A stretch of 58,964 nucleotides of DNA from a bacterium (GTDB lineage Bacteria > Patescibacteriota > Patescibacteriia > Patescibacteriales > Patescibacteriaceae): assembly GCA_029570385.1 (NCBI GenBank), contig JAKPXD010000006.1, positions 1-58,964 on the forward strand, in the 5' to 3' direction. Shown piece after piece: positions 24,766 through 32,973 of the stretch (its first letter is position 1; each line of letters begins with the position of its first letter). The position numbers and the translations under genes were made by a program. The notes beneath the pieces are model-generated. The model was not told the origin of the DNA, searched no databases, and was given only the letters and a program-made list of their open reading frames with translations.

Positions 24766-25044
24766 CTATAGTCCGAGGTTGGACAATCCACCCATTTCTT
24801 GCATTTTTTTGGCCATGACGCGTTGGGTTTTTTTAACAGCATCGTTAAAAACATCACGGCAGATGTTAGCTAATTGTTCTTTAGGTAAGTCTTGCTTGAT
24901 AACGAGTGAGAGCACTTCCATATTGCCGTTCATTTCAATAGTAACGCCTTGCTTTTCAGCTGTAACCTTTTCGCCAGCTAAGGCATTTTGCATGGTTTTA
25001 GCTTGGTTGCGCAGATCTTTAAATTGCTTGAGTTTATTAAACAT
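24766..25044 (-). CDS. YbaB/EbfC nucleoid-associated protein
   Basis: Small DNA-binding dimer, 92 residues, of the YbaB/EbfC family. The family features are the N-terminal helix (MFNKLKQFKDLRNQAKTMQ), a central strand pair (VTIEMNGNMEVLSLVI) and the C-terminal helix with VKKTQRVMAKKMQEM. It lies in the minus-strand unit dnaB-ybaB-recR with 9 and 3 base gaps. A role in recombination or nucleoid packing is inferred from the family. Confidence 0.93.
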   Translation of the reverse strand: MFNKLKQFKDLRNQAKTMQNALAGEKVTAEKQGVTIEMNGNMEVLSLVIKQDLPKEQLANICRDVFNDAVKKTQRVMAKKMQEMGGLSNLGL

Positions 25045-25053
25045 AATCTTTAA

Positions 25054-26436
25054 TTAGCCGGCGGTTATGCCGCTTTTATCTAAATTTTTAAAATTAACCG
25101 TATTTTCATCAAAATATAAATCAACTTTACCGGTCGGACCGTTACGGTGTTTAGCAATGTGAATTTCAGCGACATGTTTTTCAAAATCGTTCAGGTTTTC
25201 AGTATCATAATTACGATCAGCCGCCTTGCGGTAGATAAACATGACGATGTCAGCGTCTTGCTCAATAGAACCGGATTCCCGCAGGTGAGCCAGCTTGGGA
25301 ATAGCCGGTTTAGTTTGTTCAACGGCTCGCGATAATTGCGATAAGGCTACTACTGGAACATTAATTTCACGAGCCAGGCCTTTGAGTGATCGGGTGATTT
25401 CAGCAATTTCTTGAACGCGATTATCATTAATCCGGCCGCGACCTTCCATTAATTGTAAATAGTCGAGAATAATTAAATCTAAGCCGTGTTCAGATTGCAG
25501 ACGCCGACATTTAGTCCGGATTTCCATAATATTACAATTGGGCGAGTCGTCAATATAAATTGAAGATTCAGCTAAGGCGCCCATAGCGTAGCTGATGCGA
25601 CCGAAGTCATCATCGTCTTCGCGGTCGGACAATTGGCCAGTGCGCATTTTCCATAAACTGATATTAGCTTCAGCGCAAAGCAGACGATCGACTAACTGCT
25701 CTTTGCTCATTTCCAGCGAGAAGATGCCAACCTTGGCACGGCTTTTAATAGCGGCCTGGCGGGCTAAATCTAGAGCAAAAGAGGTTTTACCGACACTGGG
25801 GCGAGCGGCCAAAATAATTAAATCGGATTTTTGTAGACCAGATAATAATCTATCTAAGTCGACAAAGCCGGTTGGCAAGCCGCGCAAACGGCCGCTTTGT
25901 TTATGCAATTCATCAATTCGGTCAAAAGCGTCAGTTAGTAGGCCGCTAATTGGCTGGAAAGATTGTTTGAGATATTGATGAGAAACGCCAAATAGTTTTT
26001 GTTCAGCCTGATCAAGGACTTGAGCTAAATCATCGTCTTCCCGGTAACCAAGTTCACCAATTTCTGAGGCGGCAGTGATAAGGCGGCGCAAGGTTGATTT
26101 ATGCTTGACCAATTCAGCATAACTGACGACATTAGCGGCGGTAGCTACGCCTTGCAGGAGGCTGGTCAAGTAAGAACGACCGCCAACTGTATCCAATTGA
26201 TTTTTAGCTTTAAGCTTATCGGTTAAGTTCACCAAGTCAATCGGTTCGTGGTTTTGGTAGAGAGCCAACATGGCGGCGAAAATCAGACCGTTGATATCGT
26301 TATAGAAATCTTCCGGTTTAACTATATCGGCGATCTTAACAATAGCCGCCTTATCAATCAATAAACAGCCAAGCAGCGATATCTCAGCTTCTTGGTTTTG
26401 CGGCGGCATTTTGATAGTGTTATTTTTGCTAGCCAT
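25054..26436 (-). CDS. dnaB: Replicative DNA helicase DnaB
   Basis: Hexameric 5'-3' helicase that opens the fork and binds primase. The 460 residues include the N-terminal domain (PPQNQEAEISLLGCLLID) and the RecA-like domain with Walker A (ILAARPSVGKTSFALDLA), Walker B (LDLIILDYLQLM) and the C-terminal LRESGSIEQDADIVMFIYR. A frame extending to 26484 is rejected because its first codon falls in the predicted -10 box. No intein is present. First gene of the dnaB-ybaB-recR unit. Confidence 0.96.
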   Translation of the reverse strand: MASKNNTIKMPPQNQEAEISLLGCLLIDKAAIVKIADIVKPEDFYNDINGLIFAAMLALYQNHEPIDLVNLTDKLKAKNQLDTVGGRSYLTSLLQGVATAANVVSYAELVKHKSTLRRLITAASEIGELGYREDDDLAQVLDQAEQKLFGVSHQYLKQSFQPISGLLTDAFDRIDELHKQSGRLRGLPTGFVDLDRLLSGLQKSDLIILAARPSVGKTSFALDLARQAAIKSRAKVGIFSLEMSKEQLVDRLLCAEANISLWKMRTGQLSDREDDDDFGRISYAMGALAESSIYIDDSPNCNIMEIRTKCRRLQSEHGLDLIILDYLQLMEGRGRINDNRVQEIAEITRSLKGLAREINVPVVALSQLSRAVEQTKPAIPKLAHLRESGSIEQDADIVMFIYRKAADRNYDTENLNDFEKHVAEIHIAKHRNGPTGKVDLYFDENTVNFKNLDKSGITAG

Positions 26437-26479
26437 AGGGGGTAATTTAGACCGCTGTTGGCGGTGGTAAAGCCTTTTT

Positions 26480-26508
26480 ATCATACACGCTGTCCAGCTC
26501 TTTGTCCA
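26480..26508 (-). promoter_or_regulatory. dnaB promoter
   Basis: On the minus strand: TGGACA (complement of 26503-26508), 17-base spacer, TATGAT (complement of 26480-26485), with transcription expected near 26473. It is divergent from the L,D-transpeptidase promoter. Confidence 0.7.
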
Positions 26509-26520
26509 GTCAGTTTTACC

Positions 26521-26549
26521 TTGTCCACGACTGCTGGCCGTGATATAAT
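26521..26549 (+). promoter_or_regulatory. Promoter of the L,D-transpeptidase gene
   Basis: TTGTCC (26521-26526), 17-base spacer, perfect TATAAT (26544-26549), giving a leader of about 28 bases to the ATG at 26584. Confidence 0.7.
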
Positions 26550-26583
26550 AGCGAATGAATCAATTAATTTTTATAGTGTAGTT

Positions 26584-27333
26584 ATGCCGCACAGGTTTTG
26601 TCCATTGCTAGTTGTCGGGTTACTATTGGTGGCTGTTCCAGCCCTGGCTAATGGTTTGCCTGATACTGATGGCGACGGAGTTCCCGATCAAGATGAAATC
26701 AATATTTACCAAACCAGCGTTGATCAGGCCGACACTGACGGCGATGGCTATAGTGATCGTCAAGAATTATTGGCCGGCTATTCGCCGCATAACCCGAAAA
26801 ATATTAAATTAATTGATAACGATCAGGATCAAGACGGCTTAAGCGATTTTTGGGAATTGCGTTTCAGCACTAATTTATTAATGGCCGATACTGACGGCGA
26901 TAATATCAATGATGGTGATGAGATTGACCAAGCGACTGATCCACGGCAAGTCGGCGCGGTTAAACTACCAATTAGATTGGATGTTTCCCTAAAACGACAG
27001 GAGTTGACTTATTGGCTGGCTGGCGTTAAGTTTAAGCAGTTTCCGGTTTCCAGCGGGGCGCCACGGACGCCGACTCCGATTGGTCAATACCGGGTTATTA
27101 ACAAATTACCGAAAGCCTGGTCGCCTTATGGTTTGTGGATGCCTTATTGGCTTGGCTTAGGTCGCGGACGATTTGGCTTTCATGAATTACCAATTTGGCC
27201 TAATGGTTATCGTGAGGGTGCTAATCATTTAGGAAAAGCTGTCTCACATGGCTGTATTCGCTTGGGAATTGGTCCGGCTCAATATCTTTATGATCGGGTT
27301 GATGTGGGGACGGTGGTTAATATTAATCGGTAA
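26584..27333 (+). CDS. Secreted L,D-transpeptidase (YkuD) with calcium-type repeats
   Basis: Forms 3-3 crosslinks in peptidoglycan or anchors proteins to it, outside the membrane. The 249 residues have a signal peptide (about 1-22, LLVVGLLLVAVPALA), three thrombospondin type 3-like repeats (DTDGDGVPDQDE, DTDGDGYSDRQE, DTDGDNINDGDE), and a YkuD domain with FHELPIWPN and SHGCIRLG, where Cys224 is the nucleophile. A longer frame starts at 26458 but precedes the promoter and lacks the signal peptide, so 26584 is chosen. It is separated from iscU by 21 bases. The Asp-rich repeats probably bind calcium; that is family knowledge. Confidence 0.93.
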   Translation: MPHRFCPLLVVGLLLVAVPALANGLPDTDGDGVPDQDEINIYQTSVDQADTDGDGYSDRQELLAGYSPHNPKNIKLIDNDQDQDGLSDFWELRFSTNLLMADTDGDNINDGDEIDQATDPRQVGAVKLPIRLDVSLKRQELTYWLAGVKFKQFPVSSGAPRTPTPIGQYRVINKLPKAWSPYGLWMPYWLGLGRGRFGFHELPIWPNGYREGANHLGKAVSHGCIRLGIGPAQYLYDRVDVGTVVNINR

Positions 27334-27354
27334 TTATTAAGTAAAGAATTATTT

Positions 27355-27729
27355 ATGTTATATAGTCCTCAAGTTATCCAACACTTTCAAAAGCCGCACA
27401 ATCAAGGCAGCTTGGCTCATCCCAGCGCCGTCGGTCAAGTTGGCAATCCGGTCTGCGGGGATATTATGAAGATTTATTTACGGATTAAGAATGGCGTTAT
27501 TACCAAGGTTAAATTTGAGACCTTGGGTTGCGCCGCCGCCATAGCTGTTGCTTCGGCTTTAACCGATCTGGTTAAAGGCAAGACACTTGACGAGGCCTAT
27601 CAGATTACTAAAGATCAGATTATTGATGACTTGGGCGGCTTACCGGCACCGAAAGTACATTGTTCAATGCTTGGCGTTGATGCTCTGCATCTAGCGATTG
27701 ATAATTATCGCCAGCAATTAGTTAAATAA
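27355..27729 (+). CDS. iscU: Fe-S cluster scaffold IscU/NifU N-terminal type
   Basis: Scaffold on which 2Fe-2S and 4Fe-4S clusters are built. The 124 residues match IscU: NPVCGD (Cys34, Asp36), GCAAAIAVASAL (Cys59) and HCSML (Cys103) give the three ligating cysteines plus the aspartate. Length is normal. It is the first of three adjacent genes iscU-nfu-iscS, with 3 and 2 base gaps. No iscR, hscA/hscB or sufBCD is in the window. Confidence 0.94.
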   Translation: MLYSPQVIQHFQKPHNQGSLAHPSAVGQVGNPVCGDIMKIYLRIKNGVITKVKFETLGCAAAIAVASALTDLVKGKTLDEAYQITKDQIIDDLGGLPAPKVHCSMLGVDALHLAIDNYRQQLVK

Positions 27730-27732
27730 TTT

Positions 27733-27990
27733 ATGGTTATGGATAAGATTAAAAATTTGGCCTGGTGGCCAGAATTAGAGAAAATTATTGATCGCGAAAT
27801 TCGTCCCAGTCTGCAAATGGATGGCGGCGATATCCGTCTGGTTGATTTTGATGAGGCCAAGGGAATTTTGTCGGTTGAATTGCAAGGCCATTGCGCTCAT
27901 TGCCCGATGATGGAATATACTTTAAAGGAAGGTATTGAAGCTGAGCTAACAGCTCGACTGCCCAAAATTAAAAAGGTACAAGCCGTTTAA
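27733..27990 (+). CDS. Nfu-type Fe-S carrier (NifU C-terminal domain)
   Basis: Carries a 4Fe-4S cluster to target proteins as a dimer. The 85 residues have the NifU C-terminal signature IRPSLQMDGGDIRLVD and the C-x2-C (Cys54 and Cys57, in GHCAHCPMM). A second ATG lies two codons downstream (27739); either could be used. It is embedded between iscU and iscS. Confidence 0.92.
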   Translation: MVMDKIKNLAWWPELEKIIDREIRPSLQMDGGDIRLVDFDEAKGILSVELQGHCAHCPMMEYTLKEGIEAELTARLPKIKKVQAV

Positions 27991-27992
27991 TT

Positions 27993-29222
27993 ATGAAGGT
28001 TTATTTAGATTATAGTGCTACCACCCCAGTTGATCCGTTGGTTTATAAGGCAATGGAGCCTTATTTTTCTCAAGTTTTTGGCAATCCAGCTTCATTACAT
28101 CATTGTGGTCAGGCGGCTCAGGCGGCAGTTAGCCAAGCCCGCCAAACTATTGCTGATTTTTTTGGCGCTCAAGCTAAAGAAATTGTCTTTACTTCAGGAG
28201 CGACCGAAGCTGATAATTTGGCCGTTAAGGGTTTGATTCAGGGATTGTTAAAACAAAAGCCTGATTTGCGGCCACACATTATTGTTTCTAGTGTTGAGCA
28301 CGAAGCTGTCCGCCAGCCATGTCAGCAGCTAGCCAAAGAAGGGATTGAAATTAGCTGGTTGCCGGTTGATAAAAAAGGTCTAGTTGATTTGGTTAAATTA
28401 GAAAAATTGATTAAAACCAATACGGTACTAGTGTCAGTAATTTATGTTAATAGTGAGACCGGCGCCCGACAGCCGATTCGAGAAATTGGCCAAATGATTA
28501 AAAAAATTAATCATCGCCGCCAAGAAGATTGGCGCAAACGCAGCGGTTTAGCCAATAAGCGGCCGCAAACCGTTTATTTTCATACCGATGCCACCCAAGC
28601 GATTAATTATTTTGATTGTCGGGCTAATTATTTGCACTGCGATCTGTTGAGTTTTTCTGGTCATAAAATTTATGGCCCCAAAGGTATTGGCGGGCTATAT
28701 GTGCGGAGTGGTACACCATTGGCGGCTATTCAGCTCGGCGGTCATCAAGAGCTAAATCGGCGCAGCGGCACTTTGAATGTCCCGGGTATAGTTGGTTTAG
28801 CCAAAGCTTTAGAGCTAGTTAATCGCCATCGCGCCGCTGATAATCGAAAAATAGCGGCCTTGCGTCGCCGGTTGGTTCAAGGGCTAGTCAAGAATATTCC
28901 CGATATCATTTTAAATACTGATTTAAGCAATGCGAGTCCAAGTCATGCCCACTTTTCAGTGCTTTTGGCTGAAGGCGAGGCCTTGCTTTTGGCTCTGGAT
29001 TTAGCCGGCATTGCCGTATCCACTGGATCAGCGTGCGCGGCCGGTAGCCTAGAAGCATCGGCCACTTTATTGGCTATGGGTATTAGTCAAGAAGTGGCTC
29101 ATTATAGTCTTAGATTCACGTTGGGACGATTGACTACGGTTACTGAGATTAATTATGTTATTAAAAAATTACCAGCCATCGTTGCTCGTCTGCGGCGCTG
29201 GGCTCCAGATTTAAATAATTAA
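27993..29222 (+). CDS. iscS: Cysteine desulfurase (IscS/NifS type)
   Basis: PLP enzyme that takes sulfur from cysteine for Fe-S assembly. The 409 residues begin with VYLDYSATTPVDP, include HTDATQAIN, the PLP lysine in SFSGHKIYGPKG (Lys225), and the sulfur-carrying loop STGSACAAGS (Cys348). Compared with IscS, an extra basic stretch of about 20 residues (KKINHRRQEDWRKRSG region) precedes the HTDATQ motif. It starts 2 bases after nfu, and a small membrane protein gene follows after 1 base. Confidence 0.94.
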   Translation: MKVYLDYSATTPVDPLVYKAMEPYFSQVFGNPASLHHCGQAAQAAVSQARQTIADFFGAQAKEIVFTSGATEADNLAVKGLIQGLLKQKPDLRPHIIVSSVEHEAVRQPCQQLAKEGIEISWLPVDKKGLVDLVKLEKLIKTNTVLVSVIYVNSETGARQPIREIGQMIKKINHRRQEDWRKRSGLANKRPQTVYFHTDATQAINYFDCRANYLHCDLLSFSGHKIYGPKGIGGLYVRSGTPLAAIQLGGHQELNRRSGTLNVPGIVGLAKALELVNRHRAADNRKIAALRRRLVQGLVKNIPDIILNTDLSNASPSHAHFSVLLAEGEALLLALDLAGIAVSTGSACAAGSLEASATLLAMGISQEVAHYSLRFTLGRLTTVTEINYVIKKLPAIVARLRRWAPDLNN

Positions 29223-29223
29223 T

Positions 29224-29637
29224 ATGCGCTTATTATTGTCTAAGTTGCTTAATTATTTCTATTTATTCGGTCAGAATTGGCGAATAACTTGGTCAGATAT
29301 TTGGCATGATTCCGGTCATCGCTGGTTAACTATTATTGATATTATTTTATTAGTTATTAGTTGGATTTTAGCTTTTTGGCTGGCGGCAGTTGGTCGTGGC
29401 AGTTTGTTAATTCTGCACTATAATATTAATTTTGGTATTGATTTAATTGGTTCAGCCAATTCTATTTACTGGTTGCCATTTGGAGCGACTGTGGCGGTCG
29501 TCGTCAATAGTTTGCTTTTACAGATTAATTATCCGGCAGCCAAACAATTGCGTTTGACCAGTTTAGCCGGTAGCTTGGCAGTTTTGATTTTGATTAATTT
29601 AGCTTTAGCCAGTTTGCTTCTAATTAATTTTTGTTAA
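29224..29637 (+). CDS. Unrecognised small polytopic membrane protein
   Basis: No family recognised. The 137 residues have three or four membrane segments (about 36-60, 78-98 and 110-134) and no conserved catalytic residue or cysteine cluster. It lies 1 base after iscS and 7 bases before mraY, thus bridging the Fe-S genes and the peptidoglycan genes in what may be one message. Confidence 0.75.
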   Translation: MRLLLSKLLNYFYLFGQNWRITWSDIWHDSGHRWLTIIDIILLVISWILAFWLAAVGRGSLLILHYNINFGIDLIGSANSIYWLPFGATVAVVVNSLLLQINYPAAKQLRLTSLAGSLAVLILINLALASLLLINFC

Positions 29638-29644
29638 GTGCTAT

Positions 29645-30697
29645 ATGTTTGATTTTTACATTATCCGTACCCTGTTATTAGCTGCCGGAGCTTTTATTTT
29701 TACTATAGCCTGGACGCCGTTGCTGACTAATTTTTTATACCGCCATAAGTTGGGTAAGAAAATTCGTAATAGCGGCGCAACGCCAATTTTTTCGCAACTG
29801 CACGCCGCTAAGAGCGGTACGCCGACCATGGGCGGACTGTTAATTTGGGTAACCACCTTAGTGATGGCGCTTGGATTATTTTTGGTTAATAAATTATGGC
29901 CTGGATCATGGCTAGGGCAACTCAGCTTTTTAAGCCGCAGCCAAACTTATTTGCCGCTAGGAATATTGGTTGCTTCAGCACTGATTGGCTTGTTTGATGA
30001 TTGGTTGGATGTTCGTGGCCGTGGCACTAAAGGTGGTGGCGGGCTAAGCTTGCGTTCCAGACTGCTTGTTTATGCGATCATTGCTTTGATTGGCGCCCTC
30101 TGGTTTTATTTTAAGTTAGATTGGGACATTTTTCATATACCCTTTCTGGGTAATTTTTCTTTAGGTTGGTGGTATATTCCGGTTTTTATTTTTGTCATTA
30201 TCGGGACGGCTTTTTCAGTTAACGAAACTGATGGTTTAGATGGACTAGCCGGCGGAACGCTGCTGTCTAGTTTTATGATTTACGGCGCCATTACTTTTTT
30301 AATTGGCCGCTATGATTTAACCGCTTTATGTGCGGTTATTAGCGGCGCGTTATTGGCCTTTTTATGGTTCAATATTAACCCGGCTCGTTTTTATATGGGC
30401 GATACTGGTTCAATGAGCCTTGGTATTACTTTAGGGGTGATTGCCATGCTAACGAATACGGCGTTAATTTTACCAGTTATCGGCTTGGTATTTGTTGTTG
30501 AAACTCTGTCGGTAATTATTCAGGTATTGTCCAAAAAATTGCGTCATGGCCGCAAAGTTTTTTTATCAGCGCCGATTCATCATCATTTTGAAGCTAAAGG
30601 ATGGACTGAGCCTAAGATTGTTATGCGTTTTTGGGTAATTGCTGCGGTTAGTGGAGCGCTTGGTGTTTGTATATTCTTACTTGATCATACTATTTAA
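29645..30697 (+). CDS. mraY: Phospho-MurNAc-pentapeptide transferase
   Basis: Membrane enzyme that makes lipid I from UDP-MurNAc-pentapeptide and undecaprenyl phosphate. The 350 residues have about ten membrane segments. Motifs: HAAKSGTPTMGGLL, LIGLFDDWLDV (the DD pair), NETDGLDGLAGG (third aspartate), FYMGDTGSMSLG and the cytoplasmic HHHFEAKGW. First of mraY-ftsW-murG-murC-murB. Confidence 0.96.
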   Translation: MFDFYIIRTLLLAAGAFIFTIAWTPLLTNFLYRHKLGKKIRNSGATPIFSQLHAAKSGTPTMGGLLIWVTTLVMALGLFLVNKLWPGSWLGQLSFLSRSQTYLPLGILVASALIGLFDDWLDVRGRGTKGGGGLSLRSRLLVYAIIALIGALWFYFKLDWDIFHIPFLGNFSLGWWYIPVFIFVIIGTAFSVNETDGLDGLAGGTLLSSFMIYGAITFLIGRYDLTALCAVISGALLAFLWFNINPARFYMGDTGSMSLGITLGVIAMLTNTALILPVIGLVFVVETLSVIIQVLSKKLRHGRKVFLSAPIHHHFEAKGWTEPKIVMRFWVIAAVSGALGVCIFLLDHTI

Positions 30698-30702
30698 TTT
30701 AC

Positions 30703-31896
30703 ATGAAATCGGTAGTTATTAAGAAAAAAACCACAATTGCCGAAAAGCGGTCGACTGCTCAACCGATAGCTAGAGTTACCCGTCAGCCGTTAGATCGTTT
30801 TTTATTAATTACTGTTGTTTTATTGTGCGCTATTGGTCTGTTTTGTTTAGCTAGCTCTTCGTCGGTAGTAGCTTATACCCGTTATGGTGATACCTATTTT
30901 TGGTTAAAGAAACAGGTGCTGTCAATGCTAATCGGTGCCGCTGGATTTTATCTGTTCAGTTTGATTGATTATCGGAAATGGCAGAAGCTGGGCGGCTTAA
31001 TGCTCATTATTGCGGTCGGTTTTTTATTAACTCTTTTTACGCCGTTAGCTCATGAACAAGCTGGCACGACAGCCTGGCTGAATATTTTTGGTTTTTCTTT
31101 ACAGCCATCGGAATTTGTTAAGTTATTCCTAATCCTTTATTTATCGGCTTTGATGGCTAAATTAGGGTCTAGTGTTAATCCCGAGGAGAAGCAGCGTCTT
31201 AATTGGTTTTTTTGGCTTGTTTTGGTGATAATCGGTGGGCTGATTCTAGCTCAGCCTGACTTAGGCACATTATTAATTATGGTGGCTACCAGTATAGTGA
31301 TTTATTTATTGGGTGGTGGCAGTTGGAAATTGGTTGGTCAACTAACGGCTGTTGGGATTATTGCTCTGGTTGCTGTTGTTTTTATTCGCGGTGGTTACCA
31401 AAAGGATCGTTTTTTATGTGTCTTAAAGCCTGGTTATAGTCCGGATAAGAGTTGTTATCAGGTTAATCAATCGTTAATTGCTATCGGCTCCGGTGGTTTT
31501 TGGGGGCGCGGATTGGGCGAGAGCCGACAAAAATATTTATATTTGCCGGAAGTGCAAAATGATTTTATTTTTCCGATTATTGCTGAAGAATTGGGTTGGT
31601 GGTTTTCAGTCTTTTTAGTATTGCTTTATTTCGCTTTATTTTATCGGGGCTTCCAGTTAGCTAAAGCGGCTCCTGATTTATATGGTCAAATATTAGCTGG
31701 TGGTATTGTTAGCGGGATAATGATTCAGGTTTTTATTAACCTTGGCGGTACTATAAATTTATTTCCAATGACTGGCGTGCCTTTGCCGCTGATTAGTTAT
31801 GGCGGGTCATCATTAATGTCTTTATTATTTGGTTTAGGGATATTAGCTAATATTTCTCGACAAGTTCGTCTGCCAGACAATTTACCTAAGTTATGA
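30703..31896 (+). CDS. ftsW: SEDS-family cell-division polymerase FtsW
   Basis: Polymerises lipid II at the septum. The 397 residues have a hydrophilic N-terminus of about 30 residues and ten membrane segments. SEDS signatures: WLNIFGFSLQPSEFVK, QVNQSLIAIGSGGFWG, LPEVQNDFIFPIIAEELG with the essential Asp, and VPLPLISYGGSSL. It is placed between mraY and murG, the normal FtsW context, and its stop overlaps the murG start by 4 bases (ATGA). rodA (12563) is the second SEDS gene. Confidence 0.92.
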   Translation: MKSVVIKKKTTIAEKRSTAQPIARVTRQPLDRFLLITVVLLCAIGLFCLASSSSVVAYTRYGDTYFWLKKQVLSMLIGAAGFYLFSLIDYRKWQKLGGLMLIIAVGFLLTLFTPLAHEQAGTTAWLNIFGFSLQPSEFVKLFLILYLSALMAKLGSSVNPEEKQRLNWFFWLVLVIIGGLILAQPDLGTLLIMVATSIVIYLLGGGSWKLVGQLTAVGIIALVAVVFIRGGYQKDRFLCVLKPGYSPDKSCYQVNQSLIAIGSGGFWGRGLGESRQKYLYLPEVQNDFIFPIIAEELGWWFSVFLVLLYFALFYRGFQLAKAAPDLYGQILAGGIVSGIMIQVFINLGGTINLFPMTGVPLPLISYGGSSLMSLLFGLGILANISRQVRLPDNLPKL

Positions 31897-32972
31897 TCAA
31901 AACTCGATCAAATAAAAAGATAATTTTATTAACTGGTGGTGGTACAGCCGGCTCGGTTATACCGCTCTTAGCTATAGCTAAGGTTTTACGAGATTACAAG
32001 TCAGATTGCCATTTTATTTGGTTGGGAACAAATCGGGGACCGGAACGCCAGCTGGTTGAAGAAGCGGGTATCAAATTCCAGCCGATTAGCGCCGGCAAGT
32101 TGCGCCGCTATTGGTCCTGGCAAAATATTTTAGACATCGGTCGATTAATTATTGGTTTTTTGCAAGCCAATTATTTTTTGAATCGGATTCGTCCGGATCT
32201 GATTTTAAGCGCCGGCAGTTTTGTCAGCGTGCCGATTGCTTGGGCAGCTAAATTTTATGGTATCCCAGTGATTATTGAACAATTGGATTATCGTCCCGGG
32301 TTGGCTAATAAATTAATGGCGCCACTGGCTAAAAAAATATTAGTGACTTTTGCTAAGTCCGGCCGTGATTATGGTCGCAAAGCTGTTTGGTTGGGGGCGC
32401 CGATTCGTCCGGATATTTTGCAAACAGTCGGCGACAACCCGAGCTTGCTGTGGCCGTTTAACGGTCAGCGGTCGATTATTTTGATTGTTGGCGGCGGGAC
32501 CGGGGCGGCAGGTATTAATAATTTAGTGGTTCAGCAATTATCCGGCTTAACTGAATTAGCCGATATTATTCACTTAACTGGTCGTGGTAAGTTAGGCGCC
32601 AAGCCGCAAGAGCATTATCAACCGCTCGACTTTTTAAACCAAGCAGCGATGATGGCTGCTTATCAAGCTGCTGATATCGTTGTCGCTCGAGCTGGTTTAG
32701 GCACTTTAATTGAGTTAGCCGCTCTTAAAAAAGTTAGTTTGATTATACCTATGCCAGCTTCCCACCAATTGGATAATGCCCAAGCCATTAAGGAAGCTGG
32801 CGCGGCCATTGTTGTTCCAGAAAAAGATTTGGTTGACGGTCAGCTGGTTCGTCAACTTAAACAATTATTAGCGGATAAACAAAAACAGGTTGATTTAATA
32901 AATAATTGGCCAAAGGCTATCAAAATAGCCAGCCAGTCAGAGATTATTCAGGTTTTTCAAGAATATTTATAA
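31893..32972 (+). CDS. murG: Lipid II synthase MurG
   Basis: Adds GlcNAc from UDP-GlcNAc to lipid I at the inner face of the membrane. The 359 residues form a GT-B fold. The N-terminal glycine loop reads LTGGGTAGSVIP, with Ser21 where the well-studied enzymes have His (GGTGGH). The C-terminal domain has GGGTGAAGINNLV and the donor-binding GLGTLIELAALKK, then PMPASHQLDNA. The His-to-Ser change may be typical of the clade. ATGA overlap with ftsW suggests coupling; murC follows after 1 base. Confidence 0.93.
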   Translation: MIKTRSNKKIILLTGGGTAGSVIPLLAIAKVLRDYKSDCHFIWLGTNRGPERQLVEEAGIKFQPISAGKLRRYWSWQNILDIGRLIIGFLQANYFLNRIRPDLILSAGSFVSVPIAWAAKFYGIPVIIEQLDYRPGLANKLMAPLAKKILVTFAKSGRDYGRKAVWLGAPIRPDILQTVGDNPSLLWPFNGQRSIILIVGGGTGAAGINNLVVQQLSGLTELADIIHLTGRGKLGAKPQEHYQPLDFLNQAAMMAAYQAADIVVARAGLGTLIELAALKKVSLIIPMPASHQLDNAQAIKEAGAAIVVPEKDLVDGQLVRQLKQLLADKQKQVDLINNWPKAIKIASQSEIIQVFQEYL

Positions 32973-32973
32973 T

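Noticed and set aside
25595-25978. 127-codon open frame on the plus strand
   Set aside because: Antisense to dnaB, with Ser/Arg-rich composition typical of a shadow frame and no promoter.
26437-26484. N-terminal extension of dnaB
   Set aside because: The upstream start lies in the predicted -10 box; the extension has no match to DnaB.
26458-26583. Upstream start for the L,D-transpeptidase
   Set aside because: It precedes the promoter and would hide a clear signal peptide.
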